Part shown: piece after piece, positions 46,105 to 57,464 of the stretch
How positions within the stretch are numbered: position 1 is the stretch's first letter
Layout: each line of letters begins with the position of its first letter
Assembly: GCA_023630585.1 (NCBI GenBank)
Contig: CM042539.1
Coordinates: forward strand, 26,391,255 to 26,455,254
DNA: 64,000 bases
Direction of reading: 5' to 3'
Source: Cranoglanis bouderius
Taxonomy: Eukaryota > Chordata > Actinopteri > Siluriformes > Cranoglanididae
The notes under the pieces: generated by a model
Told to the model about the DNA's origin: nothing
The model's input: only the letters and a program-made list of their open reading frames with translations
The model's database searches: none
Program-made: the position numbers and the translations under genes

Positions 46105-46904
46105 CTTGGTGGCAAAATCCATGTTGGCAATCACAGAGGTCAGACGTTTCTTATAGTTGGCCACCAGGTTTGCACACATCTCAGGAGGGATTTTGTCCCA
46201 CTCCTCTTTGCAGATCCTCTCCAAGTCATTAAGGTCATTTTCAATGCCCTGGCTGAGGGAAGGAGGTTCTCACCCAAGATTTGACGGTACATGGCCCCGT
46301 CCATCGTCCCTTTGATGCGGTGCAGTTGTCCTGTCCCCTTAGCAGAAAAACACCCCCAAAGCATAATGTTCCCACCTCCATGTTTGATGGTGGGGATGGT
46401 GTTCTTGGGGTCATAGGCAGCATTCCTCCTCCTCCAAACATGGCGAGTTGAGTTGATGCCAGAGAGATCTGACCACACCTGACCACAACACTTTCACCCA
46501 GTTCTCCTCTGAATCATTCAGGCAAACTTCAGACGGGCCTGTAAATGTGCTTTCTTGAGCAGGGGGACCTTGCGGGCGCTGCAGGATTTCAGTCCTTCAC
46601 GGCGTAGTGTGTTACCAATTGTTTTCTTGGTGACTATGGTCCCAGCTGCCTTCAGATCATTAACAAGATCCTCCCGTGTAGTTCTGGGCTGATTTCTCAC
46701 CGTTCTCATGATCACTGAAACTCCACGAGGTGAGATCCCCAGACCGAGGGAGACTTACAGTTTCTTTCATTTGCGAATAATCGCACCAACTGTTGTCACC
46801 TTCTCACCAAACTGCTTGGCGATGGTCTTGTAGCCCATTCCAGCCTTGTGTAGGTCTACAATCTTGTCCCTGACATCCTTGGACAGCTCTTTGGTCTTGG
46901 CCAT
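46105..46904 (-). pseudogene. Tc1 transposase pseudogene
   Basis: From an ATG at about 46904 the minus strand encodes the N-terminal DNA-binding region ('MAKTKELSKDVRDKIVDLHK', 'GYKTIAKQFGEK'). Then 'RNQPRTTREDLVNDLKAAG' and the catalytic-domain part 'KHGGGNIMLWGCFSAKGTG' follow in other frames. After 'LGENLLPS' the sequence jumps to the C-terminal 'RALKMTL' region, so the segment with the second Asp and the DLNPIENLW-type motif is deleted. At least two frameshifts. Inactive. Confidence 0.88.
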
Positions 46905-46946
46905 GGTGGAGAGTTTGGAATCTGATTGATTGATTGCTTCTGTGGA

Positions 46947-47042
46947 CAGGTGTCTTTTTACAGGTAACAAACTGAGATTAAGAGCACTCCCTTTAAGGGA
47001 GTGCTCCTAATCTCAGCTCATTACCTGTGTAAAAGACACCTG
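46947..47042. repeat. Large inverted repeat (hairpin) in Tc1 leader
   Basis: Arms of about 47 bp, centred at 46994-46995, pair 'caggtgtctttttacaggta' with its near-inverse. The innermost 12 bp (gagcactccctt / aagggagtgctc) pair perfectly. Located about 43 bp upstream of the transposase ATG on the minus strand. Confidence 0.9.
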
Positions 47043-47274
47043 GGAGCCAGAAATCTTGCTTATTGATAGGGGATCAAATACTTATTTCCATCATTAAAAT
47101 GCAAATCAATTTATAACTTTTTTGAAATGCATTTTTCGGGAGTTTTTTGTTGTTATTCTGTCTCTCACTGTTAAAATACACCTACAATTAAAATTATAGA
47201 CTGATCATTTCTTTGTCAGTGGGCAAACGTACAAAATCAGCAGGGGATCCAACACTTTTTTCCCCCACTGTAAA

Positions 47275-47435
47275 AAAAACAAATAAAATGCCCAAGGCCT
47301 GCGGTCTATCTGCATCCAAAATAAAGCTTACTGCTAAAATAGGTAAAAAGTGACTGGCATGAATTCTAAGTACTTTACTTATGTAGCCCCTTACATTAAT
47401 ATGCAGCTCAAAATGCTTTACAAGAAAAAAAGCAA

Positions 47436-47503
<68 letters not shown>

Positions 47504-47755
47504 GTAAATAAGTATATAATGTATAATATACTACTATTATAAAATAATAGTAATAAAGTATATAATAGTAAATAATTATGAAATAATAGAGGTACAGTAC
47601 CATAACAATAATTACCTGATAAAGAAAGTAAGTAAGTTAGTAAAGTAAGTAAAGCTGAAAAGATAAAAAAAGAAAAAGCTTTTCAAAATTGATAAATAGC
47701 GATGAATCATAACCATAAAAACAGTCTTTTATTATACTATGTTCTTATAGACACA

Positions 47756-47804
<49 letters not shown>

Positions 47805-48155
47805 TTTGTATTCAGACAGAGGATATTTCAACTGAAAGTCTGTTTTTTTTTGTTGTCATGAAATTCTTCATCATTTTTTTCTTGGAAATCATAGCACATG
47901 GGACTTTGGGTCTGACTGACTCTGTTCTTGATTGATGTGACCTTCAGCATGACCCTGAGCAGCAGCTGAGCTCTTGCAATGAATGAAATGAAAGAAATGG
48001 CCATCAGGGTATCGGAGCCATCTTTTTCTCCCCGAGATCCTGAGGATATTATATGTTACACTCATATTGAACAGGAAATAATTAAGTCAGGAGATCTCAG
48101 AAATACACCGGGGCATTAATGGCTCAGCTTCATTTACCTGTCCAACTAACCCTGA
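47275..48155. other. Intron with (TA)n and (CA)n tracts
   Basis: (TA)n at 47440-47501 and (CA)n at 47751-47803. The remainder has no recognised feature. Confidence 0.6.
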
Positions 48156-48159
48156 CTCT

Positions 48160-48380
48160 TTTGTGAGAACAGGAACTGGCTTGCTTTGCGGACGGTCCAC
48201 AACATTAAATGTAACTATAAATGGATAAAAAGTACGACATCTCGTTCTTCAAGACATGAAAAAATGTAATAGTTGGAAAAGGTACTGTGGTGTAAGAGGA
48301 ATAAAACACTTTGGGACGTGCAGTTAGTGGAAAATAATCAAAACAATCAACAACAGCACGACCCCAAACGTATTTATTTC
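48160..48380 (+). repeat. Dispersed repeat family, partial copy
   Basis: Has 'ggtccacaacattaaatgta', 'ggataaaaagtacgacatc', and a 3' end 'ataaaacacttt' plus 'gtggaaaataatc'. 5' half missing. Confidence 0.55.
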
Positions 48381-48691
48381 CTTAATACCTTTTTTTTTTC
48401 TCACAGATAACACTGATTTCAGACTGAGAAAGAGGGCGGAGTGAAGGGCTGTTAGGGAGTGTCTAGAAAATTACTGACATAAGGCCCATGTAAACACAAA
48501 TTTGCATTCCGCACCATAATGCAGTTTTCCAAACTTGTTTTCACCGCCGGTTAATATATTCATGCTAAGCCCATGGCTTAAAGCACAATTTTTTTTATCA
48601 TGTTCTACATATTTTTCTATGTTATTTGTACTAGTGAAAAATGACTATTGCACCTTTAAATTCAGCCGTGGTTTTAGTGTTAATGTATGTA

Positions 48692-49543
48692 CTGTGGTGC
48701 TTGAAAGTTTGTGAACCCTTCAGAATTTTCTATATTTCTGCATAAAAATAACCTAAAACATCATCATGATAAAAGTAGACAAAGAGATCCCAATTAAACA
48801 TTAAAAATGTTTTCCTTTCTCCAAACATAACTCTTCTCATTTAAACCAAAAAGTTCTATTTTGTTCTCATCTATCCACAAAACATTTTTCCATTAGCCTT
48901 CTGGCTTGTCCACGTGATCTTTAGTGAGAGAGGCCTTTAGTTGCTTAGAAGTTACCCTGGGTTCCTTTGTGACCTCGCAGACTATTACACGTCCTGCTCT
49001 TGGAGTGATCTTTGTTGGTCGACCACTCCTGAAGAGGGTAAAAATGGTATTAAATTTCCTCCATTTGTACACAATCTGTCCGACTGTGGATTGGTGGAGT
49101 CCAAACTCTTTAGAGATGGATTTTTAACCTTTTTCTGAGGTCCTCAGAAATCTCCTTTGTTCGTGCCATGATACTCTTCCACAAACATGTGTTGTGAAGA
49201 TCAGACTCTGATATATCCCTGTTCTTTAAATTAAACAGGGAGCTCACTCACACCTGATCCCATCCCACTGATCCCGTCCTATTGATTGAAAACATCTGAC
49301 TCTAATTTCACCTTCAAATTAACTGCTAATCCTTGAGGTTCACATACTTTTGCCTCTCACAGATCTGTAATATTGGATCATTTTCCTCAATAAATAAATG
49401 ACCAAGTATAATATGTTTGTCTCATTTGTTTAATTGGGTTCTCTTTATCTACTTTTAGGATTCTGATGATGTTGTAGGTCATATTTATACACATACAGTA
49501 TATAGAAAATTCTAAAGGGTTCACAAACTTTCAAGCAGCACTC
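48692..49543 (-). mobile_element. Tc1-type element, sister of 3057-3803
   Basis: Ends carry 'ggtgcttgaaagtttgtgaa', with TA at 48690-48691 and 49544-49545. On the minus strand, from about 49169, the N-terminal transposase region starts 'MARTKEISEDLRK' and soon frameshifts. The catalytic half is largely deleted; a 'DENKIELFGL'-like piece remains near 48870. Inactive. Confidence 0.85.
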
Positions 49544-49550
49544 TACAGTA

Positions 49551-49554
<4 letters not shown>

Positions 49555-49588
<34 letters not shown>
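49555..49588. repeat. (GT)n microsatellite
   Basis: Seventeen GT units adjoining the right end of the Tc1 element. The following 49590-49928 is featureless intron. Confidence 0.95.
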
Positions 49589-49595
<7 letters not shown>

Positions 49596-49928
49596 TTAGT
49601 GTTTATGGTGTTCCAGAGTATGACTGCTCTCTCTGTGGACTCACAGCCTCTCACTGTTTCTCGGCATTGCTAATGAATCCCACAGTGCATCTGCTCACAT
49701 CTTATTAGTTTATTTTCCAATTCTCATCATCATTTAGTTAATAATATTTTATCAAATCTTTCATCTGACCTGAGCAAACAAATTTCCTTTCACTCCAGTA
49801 AAATGCTAAGATGAGGTTTGCTAATATGAGGCTTTAATGTATCAAACCTGTACCAAGACTAATTGATGTGTTGTGAAACGCCAATAGATTTACATCAAAT
49901 GATCTAGACATGTAGATGTATTATGTAG

Positions 49929-50570
49929 CAGTGCTGAAGTTTGAATTTTGATTGTTCAGAAGGTGTTGATTAATTCTCCATAACAGCGGCTTTCTCAGGT
50001 TTGTATTAATGCACTTGTTTAAATAAGTTTCTAATAAGTAAATTGTTTCTATATGAACAACATATGCAGGGGCACACAAAAAAATTATTTAGCAAATAAA
50101 AATGTATATGGTGCAGTTTTGTCTAAGGAACTGTTTATGTAACATTTATAGAAGGAATCTCTAGTGTCAGTGCTTTGCAACAATCAGAGGTAAAGTGGTA
50201 ACTTTAAGTTTTCCGACTGGAGGAGTTTGTTTGTTTGTTTGTCTGCTTGTTTGTTTTATTAAGATTAAAATAAAGAAAAAAGAGAGGCTGGTGAGGGAAC
50301 AACTGCTATAAGATACTGTAAGTGATTATACAACCCAACTTGTTTCATGGATGTTCCACAACATTAAATGTAACTATAAATGGATAAAAAGTGATGCATT
50401 GTTGTTGTTTAAAATAAAATTGTAATCATTTTGCAAATTGTTGTGGTGTAAGGGGAATAAAACACTTCAAGACGTTGCCGTTATAGGGAAATATAGGAAT
50501 GTCAACTTCAGGGTGGTTCCATCCATACTGTTGGTGATTATTTTCCCATAACAGCACACCCCCAAGTCAG
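49929..50570 (+). repeat. Dispersed repeat family, most complete copy
   Basis: Uninterrupted reference copy. It runs from 'cagtgctgaagtttgaattt', through 'aaggtgttgattaattctcc', 'ggaatctctagtgtcagt' and 'gaacaactgctata', to 'tgttccacaacattaaatgt', 'atggataaaaagt' and the end 'gtgattattttcccataaca'. About 640 bp, no ORF. Used here to define the other copies. Confidence 0.65.
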
Positions 50571-50583
50571 TTATGCATTATTA

Positions 50584-50772
50584 CATTACATTTATGGCAT
50601 TTGGCAGACGCCCTTATCCAGAGCGACTTCTATTTCTTCTATCGATTCTATTTCATTTATACATCTGAGCAGTTGAAGGTTAAGAGCCTTGCTCAAGAGC
50701 CCAACAATGCTAGCTTGGTGGTGCTGGGGTTTGAACCCAGTGTCTTAACCACTGAGCTACCACTGCCCATTA
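50584..50772 (-). mobile_element. tRNA-derived SINE, minus strand
   Basis: Same family as 14343-14545. In reverse it has an A box near 50750 (gagctacca side), a B box (ggggtttgaaccc, 50727-50739) and a tail 'tggcagacgcccttatcc'. A short non-family segment interrupts it near 50630-50665. Confidence 0.78.
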
Positions 50773-51339
50773 TGTTTTATGTACTCTTACCATTATGTAC
50801 TCAAAATCCATCACATTCAGTAGTAAAGGTTTTTCTGAAATGCAAAACCAAGTCATGAAATCTTCATGAGGCATATTCAAATGTCACTTTGTCATAGAGA
50901 CGTTATGACCTGTTATTACACTGTAAAACCCTGATGACATGAAACATGATGTTTATTATTCTAAATTTTTTTCAGCTACAGATCTATGTTCGTGTTGCAG
51001 AGCGTTCTGTTCTGTGAATTTATACACATATTTTGTGTATATTTTCTGTTCTGTGAATTTATACACATATATTTAGCTCGAAGCGTCGTTGTCTGAAATT
51101 CGATAAAGTCAAGGATTATCACACATTACACAAGACGTTTGATGCTGTTTTTTTTTTTGGAGCTTAAATCAAACATTCGGAGACGAGGGGTGAGAGCGAT
51201 TCTGCATTTGAAGCTGAAAATTGATTCTTTGCATTTGGTGCGTGGTGATGTGTAAACTGCAGCCATGGCTGATGAATAAACAAGAAAACATGAAGCCAAG
51301 TTTGTTTGGATGTCTGACTAAGATCTCTTGCTCTCCCTC

Positions 51340-51341
51340 TC

Positions 51342-51377
<36 letters not shown>

Positions 51378-51389
51378 CTTTTTTCTCAG
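51340..51389 (+). promoter_or_regulatory. Splice acceptor with (CT)n polypyrimidine tract
   Basis: A CT microsatellite (51340-51374) runs directly into ttttcttttttctcag, so the repeat itself forms part of the pyrimidine tract of the csmd acceptor. Confidence 0.85.
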
Positions 51390-51502
51390 GTTAACAGGAT
51401 TTCAGGTCCCTGCTCCAGTCACAAGCACAGGCTCCGTTTTCTCCCTGCGTCTCACCAGCGACTTCGCTGTGAGCGCCCACGGCTTTAAAATCTATTATGA
51501 AG
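51390..51502 (+). CDS. csmd3: CSMD exon: second part of the CUB domain
   Basis: A 113-nt exon between ctcag (AG 51388-51389) and GAAG|GTGAGG. It enters in phase 2, completing the Arg codon left by the exon ending at 33817, and leaves in phase 1. The joined reading continues 'LTGFQVPAPVTSTGSVFSLR' and ends 'SAHGFKIYYE', the normal last strands of a CUB domain. Together the two exons give 112 codons, a usual CUB length, and phase 1 to phase 1 makes it a symmetric, shuffling-compatible module. A Sushi domain would be expected in the next exon, which lies beyond the window or was not recognised. Confidence 0.92.
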
Positions 51503-52965
51503 GTGAGGCGCTTTAATTTTTTTGACTCTCTCCCAGCTACTGATTTCTTACTGATTAACCTATGCAGAATGTATGCATTCTCAGATCAGACCATAGGCGC
51601 TTATTTAAAAGGGAAGTCTTGACAGAAATCATCAAGGCCAAGCTACGCATATGAGCGGGAAATGTGTTAAACGTCAGTCTGTTCTCGAGTTCATCAAGGC
51701 TGTGTGGAGTTTCTAGACTTCTCCTGAGGAACTGAATGAAGTGCTTTGAAAATGAATTCAGATCAAAAGGCCTCATTTTTTTTTAATGTGTCCTGATTTG
51801 CTTCGAGATGAGCTGAAAATCTTCAGAAGCCTGAAATCTTCACCTGAAAAAAGTTAGATAGCTTGGTTCATGCATAATCCTATTTCTTATCATTTTAAGG
51901 AATTGAGTGTATGAAATACATCCGAACAGGTTTCTGCTCTAAAAATAATTCCTAATCATTGTGTTGTAATAAATTCTTGTAGAGTGCCTTTTTCTGCCTC
52001 TCCAACTCAGAGGCAGTTTTTCCTAACACCACCCACTCCTCATTAATATTCATGAATTCTAAATTAATAAATGCTGTGAGAAACTTGATTTTTTTTTTCA
52101 TGCAGACATTTTGTTTGAAATGAATTGTTTGAAACTTGTTGCTGTTTTTCCTCCAAGAACAGCATATGCTGGATCATTATTTAATGTTATGAAGTCTCAG
52201 TCTCGGGGTAAATCAGTTTTACTGACCTGTGTGTGTTTCTAATGCTGTCATGAAATCTATTTTCTGAATCAGAGTGAAGTGGGAGGTTTGCCAAAAACAA
52301 ACGTTAGTTCAGTCAGAATTATTGACAAGAATGGTTATAAGCGATTTTATGGTTGACTGAAGAATTTATTCGTTCTTTCACTTAATTTATTTATTTTTGC
52401 CCCATTTTCTCCCATTTTGCCAATTCCCAACCCACTAGATGCATGTGACTGGGTGGAGGTTAACACATGCTAGCTAACTACCCTCTTTCACATACATGAG
52501 CTCATAGACAGGCATGATTGGTCAATGTCACTCTGATTGATGGGGGAATAGTAACACCTTCTAGCTTTGCTCTCTTGGATTCCTGGATGGTTGAACCCAT
52601 TTTTAGGATTTGATTTTGTAATGTCTCTCAACGATAGGGAAACTCTTTTCACTTGAGCACTCCAGACGAAGAATTTTGACCTGAACATGTGTTGCAACCA
52701 GTAACCAGTTCAGGTTCTAAAGGACATGGGTGATATACTGTAGCATGTTGATTGGATGTCAATTTATATGTAGATCCCTAATGAACAAGCCAAAGAAAAA
52801 CTTCCTGAGATGGAAAAAAAAACAAAAAACAGAAGAAACCCATCCTCTTCTGAGTGATACCTGATAGTGGGATTGTGAATCATTACAATACACTTGTGTA
52901 GCTGTTTACATTGGTTAAGGTTCTTAGAATGATAGTATGTGGTTTTGGATGCACCCTTCACCAAA
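51503..52965. other. Next csmd intron, no feature seen
   Basis: Starts with the GTGAGG donor. No exon or known repeat recognised in this stretch. Confidence 0.45.
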
Positions 52966-52967
52966 TA

Positions 52968-53373
52968 GGGCTGTAGGAATCGAGTCCGGTCTCAAGGCAT
53001 TTTCTGTATTGACTTGGACTTGTCGTGTTCTTGGGCATTGGTCTCGCTAAATATGGTCTTGGTCTTGATTGAAACTTTATAAAAACTATGGTGCTTGTGC
53101 AAAATTTGACAAGTAGTAACTCCTTCTTTAAAACAGCCTAATCATTGGTGAAATTTTACGAATGAAGCCAACTATTTGAAATAAAGGCTTAGCCTTGAAA
53201 AGGATTTGATGGTTTTCGGTCTCGATCTTGACTCGGTCTTGCATTCATTTGGACTCGATTCTGACTTAGCCTTAATTTGCTTTAGATATGGTCTTGACTG
53301 AATCTTGGCCAGTCCTCGTCTTGGACTAGTCTTGAACTTGACAGTGACAGTCTTGACTACATCCCTAGTATGG
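52968..53373. mobile_element. MITE with TAGGGCTGTAG-like ends
   Basis: Begins 'tagggctgtaggaatcgagt' and ends 'cttgactacatccctag', which are imperfect inverted repeats. Rich in 'cttgactcggtcttg'-type repeats. Reverse-complement similarity to 30226-30540. Confidence 0.6.
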
Positions 53374-53486
53374 TACTGTACTTTCCCTTGTCACTGTGGT
53401 TGTAGCATCAAGGGTACATCCTTAAAAATAATTAAAAGACCACTTATGTACCTTTAAAGCTTTACTCTAAGAGCTAAGTAAAGGTA

Positions 53487-53798
53487 CACCACTTTGCCTC
53501 ACACCACTGGGGTTGGGGTTCAAATCCCGCCTCTGCCCTGTGTGTGCGGAGTTTGCATGTTCTCCCTGGCTTCGGGGGTTTCCTCTGGGTACTCCAGTTT
53601 CCTACCCCAGTCCAGAGACATGCATTGTAGGCTGATTGGCATTACCAAATTGTCCGTAGTGTGTGAATGTGTGTGTGAATGTGCCTTGCGATGGGTTGGC
53701 ACACTGTCCAGGATGTCCCCCGCCTTGTGCCTTGAGTTCCCTGGGACAGGCTCCAGGTTCCCCCGTGACCCTATGTAGGATAAACGTTATGGAAAATA
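53487..53798 (+). mobile_element. Mermaid/DANA-like SINE
   Basis: B box gggttcaaatcccg (53515-53528), body 'gtccagagacatgcattg' and tail 'gtaggataaacgttatgg'. The A-box part is truncated. Inserted next to 'tacaccactt', which occurs again right after the SINE near 53797 and could be its target duplication. Confidence 0.82.
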
Positions 53799-53799
53799 C

Positions 53800-54331
53800 A
53801 CCACTTGCACTTTTCCAGGTCAAAGATGTACCCTTGAAGGTACCACCCCAGCAACACCAGCAACAGGGAAAGATAAAGTTTGGTATCTTTTATTTCTGAG
53901 CATGTGTTTGCATTGGATGAGCTGTATGCTGATTGACTTCCATGGACCTTAGTGGGCTTTTCAAATAAGTCTCTCATATGATGTAGATAAATATTTTAAA
54001 AGCAGTTTTAAAATAGAGTTGTTTTTTTATATCACAGCTGAACTGAGAAGCCCCACTAGGTGGAGATTTCACATTTTCTTATAGTCTAAAACCCCCCAGA
54101 AAACTCACAGTAAATGCCATTTAAAAGGGAAAAAAAAGAACCAAGAGTGATTCCTTGTGTCAGCCCGTCGGGTTTCACAGAACAATGTTTTCTCACTTAA
54201 AGTGAAGCGTAATGGATATTTCACTGTGAGACAGTTTGGCTAAGATGAGGGTTATGATTGGTCATGTCTGCAGGGGCTTATGCATGAGAGGAGTACACTT
54301 ACTGCATCCCAAATATCTCCCCCCCTCTCTC

Positions 54332-54409
<78 letters not shown>

Positions 54410-55780
54410 TCTCTCTCTTTTACCACCTGCCACCCTCCTGACCCGACTGCAGGACGCCTCCCCCATCTGCTGCACCATTTACACGCTGAATAATTCAGCC
54501 TCACCCGTCCCTTGCCTCACACTTTTCTAGCTTAATGTTCTTTGGAATTTTATAGGCTTTGGAATATTAATCCCGTGCGTTATTACTCACTGGAGGGCAC
54601 CGGATGTCAGTGCGCTCACGTCTTGTTATCTATCACTGCCGCAGATCAGGATGCCAAATGAAGGAGCGTCCCCATTAAGCGGATCTATTAACGCCTGATT
54701 TGGAGAGGGTCTTGTTAAAAGGTGCCAGGTGCGATGACAGGTGTGGTCGAACTGCGCTCTTCGCTCTTGGTGTTCCAAATATGGTGAAAAGCCCCCATCT
54801 CTTTGAATCCCTTCTTCTGGAATATGTTAAAGCTCGACTTATCTTTCAGTCTCTTTCCTTCAGTCTAAAAAGTGTGTTTTAATGAGCCGACATCTTTGAC
54901 TTGATTTATTCAGCACCTCCTCCATGCACTCTCTAGCACTTTCCATCTCATCTGTTTGCATTTTTATATATTTCATGTTGATTCTGAGCGCTGCCTGGAA
55001 CATTTTTTCATAATCTGAAGCTTCTTCAATCGTTTCTCGGTATTCCATCACTCTGACTTGGTTGTGTGAGTGTGTCTTTGTGGTCTATTATGTGTGCATG
55101 TGAGGGAGAAGGATGGAGAAAGCAAAGCAGGCAGGCCAAGCTCGGGGGGGTGGGGGTGGGGGTGTAGGTGGGGGGGTTTGGGGAGAAATCTCATTTTAGC
55201 TCTTGTCAGTCCTTCATCACACAAACAAGCCAAACCATGTTTGACAGTCACTGCATTTGTGTTGATTAATGTGTCTATTGCCAGCCGCTACAAATCAGCC
55301 TTCTACGCCTGGGTGTGTCAAGAGTTACACACAGAAACGTGACCTTTTCACGTGAACGCATGTGGACCTGCTCCTTAAAAAGGGTAACATTTCAGAAATC
55401 TATCACTCTATTAATAATACTCTAGAGACTCAACCTCACATGGGACATTCCATTGCATGACATAATGATTTCATGACCATAGACTTCAGCATGTGCATAA
55501 ACCGACTCTGAATACAAGGAACTTTCCTGGGCTGCTTTCCTGAGTTCACTATTGATGACAGAAATGTCATTTCTGTTTGTCCGTTTGTCATTTCAAAATG
55601 TGTTTGTCCAACAGGCTCCCAAAGTATTTCCATATGAAAATGACAAAAAGATCTGTTGTTGTATATCACAATAAAGATGCGATTAAAGTAGGGCTGAAGT
55701 TACGATTTGAATGTATTTCTTACTGCATGAGCAGCAAAACACAGCTGCTGAAAAGGAATGTTTTTCAAGTTTATTGGATG
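53800..55780. other. Intron with long (CA)n tract
   Basis: (CA)n at 54336-54408 and a G-rich run near 55143-55185. No exon or transposon recognised. 54560-54700 appears unique. Confidence 0.5.
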
Positions 55781-55782
55781 AC

Positions 55783-55950
55783 TGAAAGACAGGCAGACAG
55801 ACAGACAGACAGACAGACAAACACTTTATTGATCCCACAGGGGAAATTGCGTTGTTACAACAGCCCCACAAAACACAGGGCACAAAAGAAAATCAATAGA
55901 ATACGGAAAGGGAGCAATAAAATAGAAATGGATATAGAGAGACATATATG
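55783..55950 (-). mobile_element. LINE 3' tail, minus strand
   Basis: In reverse the sequence reads 'gcaatttcccctgtgggatc', then aataaagtg, followed by a (GTCT)n tail (55786-55820 on the plus strand). This is the usual end of a fish non-LTR retrotransposon, severely 5'-truncated. Confidence 0.65.
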
Positions 55951-55954
55951 AAAC

Positions 55955-56825
55955 TTTCGTATTCTACACGAAAAACAACAGTTTAAGCACCATGCGCATG
56001 GCAACATGCAAAATGCACTTATATCTTTTATACATATTCATTTTGAAGGAAAATTGCAACTAAATTTGCTCAATTAACTGACGCCAGTTTCTCATGTGAT
56101 TTTATTCATTCATTTGTTCGTTTGTTACTCTTAATACTTAACTAGCTAATTAGCTTGCTATATGTTCATTTATTATATTAACTACCACTAATTAGTCAGT
56201 CAGATACCACACTTATAAAAATATCCAATACCACATGAGTCTATAATGTCACGCTAAAGAACAGAAGGCCTGGACGTATTTCACAATTAATGACAATGAT
56301 CAACGCAAAGCAGATTTGCTGTGTGGAAATGTCAAGAGGAGGAACGACTGTCGTCTTAGCTTCAGCAACCTAATATATGGATAATGTCTTAAATATGAGG
56401 CAATAAAAACAATGTTTGCAAACAATGCTAAGCGAGTGGGGGGAAAAAGCTCTTAACCAGTATGATGTTCTTGACGATCAGCCACTATCAGTTGTTGACA
56501 ACGAGGGATTCAGACACATTGAAAATAAAAATGTACTACTTGATATAAGGTAACGAATGTGGCTAGCTAATACATTTTATTTAAAATCAGCTAGAGAACA
56601 TTATAAAGAAGGAGTCTAGTAGGTTGTAGCTTTGTGTGTGCTTTTCATAGCCATTTTTCATTTAAACTGGGGAAACGTAAACAGTGCTAAATAACATTTT
56701 CTGTGATGCCCCTGATTGTTTACATTGGAGCTTCCACTTGCCAACTGCGCTAGCTAATAAACTTATGATTTCCCCATCACTGTAAAGGTATTTACAACTT
56801 GCAACTAGCAATACAACATGGAACC
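55955..56825. other. Intronic sequence, no feature seen
   Basis: Nothing recognised. Confidence 0.4.
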
Positions 56826-57462
56826 ATGTCTGCATCTAAAATCGCGTACTATCCTACTACACAGTAGGCAAATTCTGTCCGAATTCTCAGTAGGCGAGAA
56901 ATACCCGGATGCAACCCATGGACACTGCGCTAGTCAAAAAATCCCATAATGCAACGGGACTGGTGCCAACGAAGACAGAAATGGAAGACAGCGCACTGGC
57001 TCTTTTTAAGTATTAAACCTTGGTTAAACAAGACTTGTTTAACAATACCCAAATACATTAACTTGTTGAAGGTTTAAACAAGAAAACAGTTGTCACAGCA
57101 TTTGAAACCTTTTTTGTGACCTCCATCATGCCTTAGCCGGCCAAGCTAACAGCAACGAATTTACCTTAGCCTGTTAACCCCGCCCACATTAAACTGCTAA
57201 TTCAGTTAACTTTCCTGATGTGCATTTTGTCGTTAGTGCGGTTGCTTTAATCTGGTGGTCCCTTTAAGATTTTAGTGTTTATTATGATATCGAAGGTCAC
57301 ATGACAATGCCGACATGGCGGATGTAGTATGTCTGGGATTGTATTCATGCTACACACAAACACACATACTGATTAGTACATACTGTTTCAACGGCCGTGC
57401 AGTAGGTACTGCATCGAATGAAGTAAGTACTGTCACAGTACTCGGTTTCGGACACAGCCCAT
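56826..57462. mobile_element. Non-autonomous DNA element
   Basis: The left end 'ctgcatctaaaatcgcgtac' is roughly the inverse of the right end 'gtactcggtttcggacacag'. Inside are 'cctactacacagtaggc' and 'cagtaggtactgcatcgaat' segments. It contains no transposase. I recognise the end style from other fish MITEs but cannot name the family. Confidence 0.45.
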
Positions 57463-57464
57463 GT

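Larger units (their letters stand above)
45885..47270 (-). mobile_element. Tc1-type transposon, internally deleted
   Basis: Starts CAGTGGGGGAAAAAAGTATT after TA (45883-45884) and ends in the inverse with TA (47271-47272). The inverted repeats extend about 200 bp, with inner and outer 'aagtatttgaycc' motifs. It sits six bases from the CAGTACTG element. A 96-bp hairpin lies before the transposase start. Confidence 0.92.
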
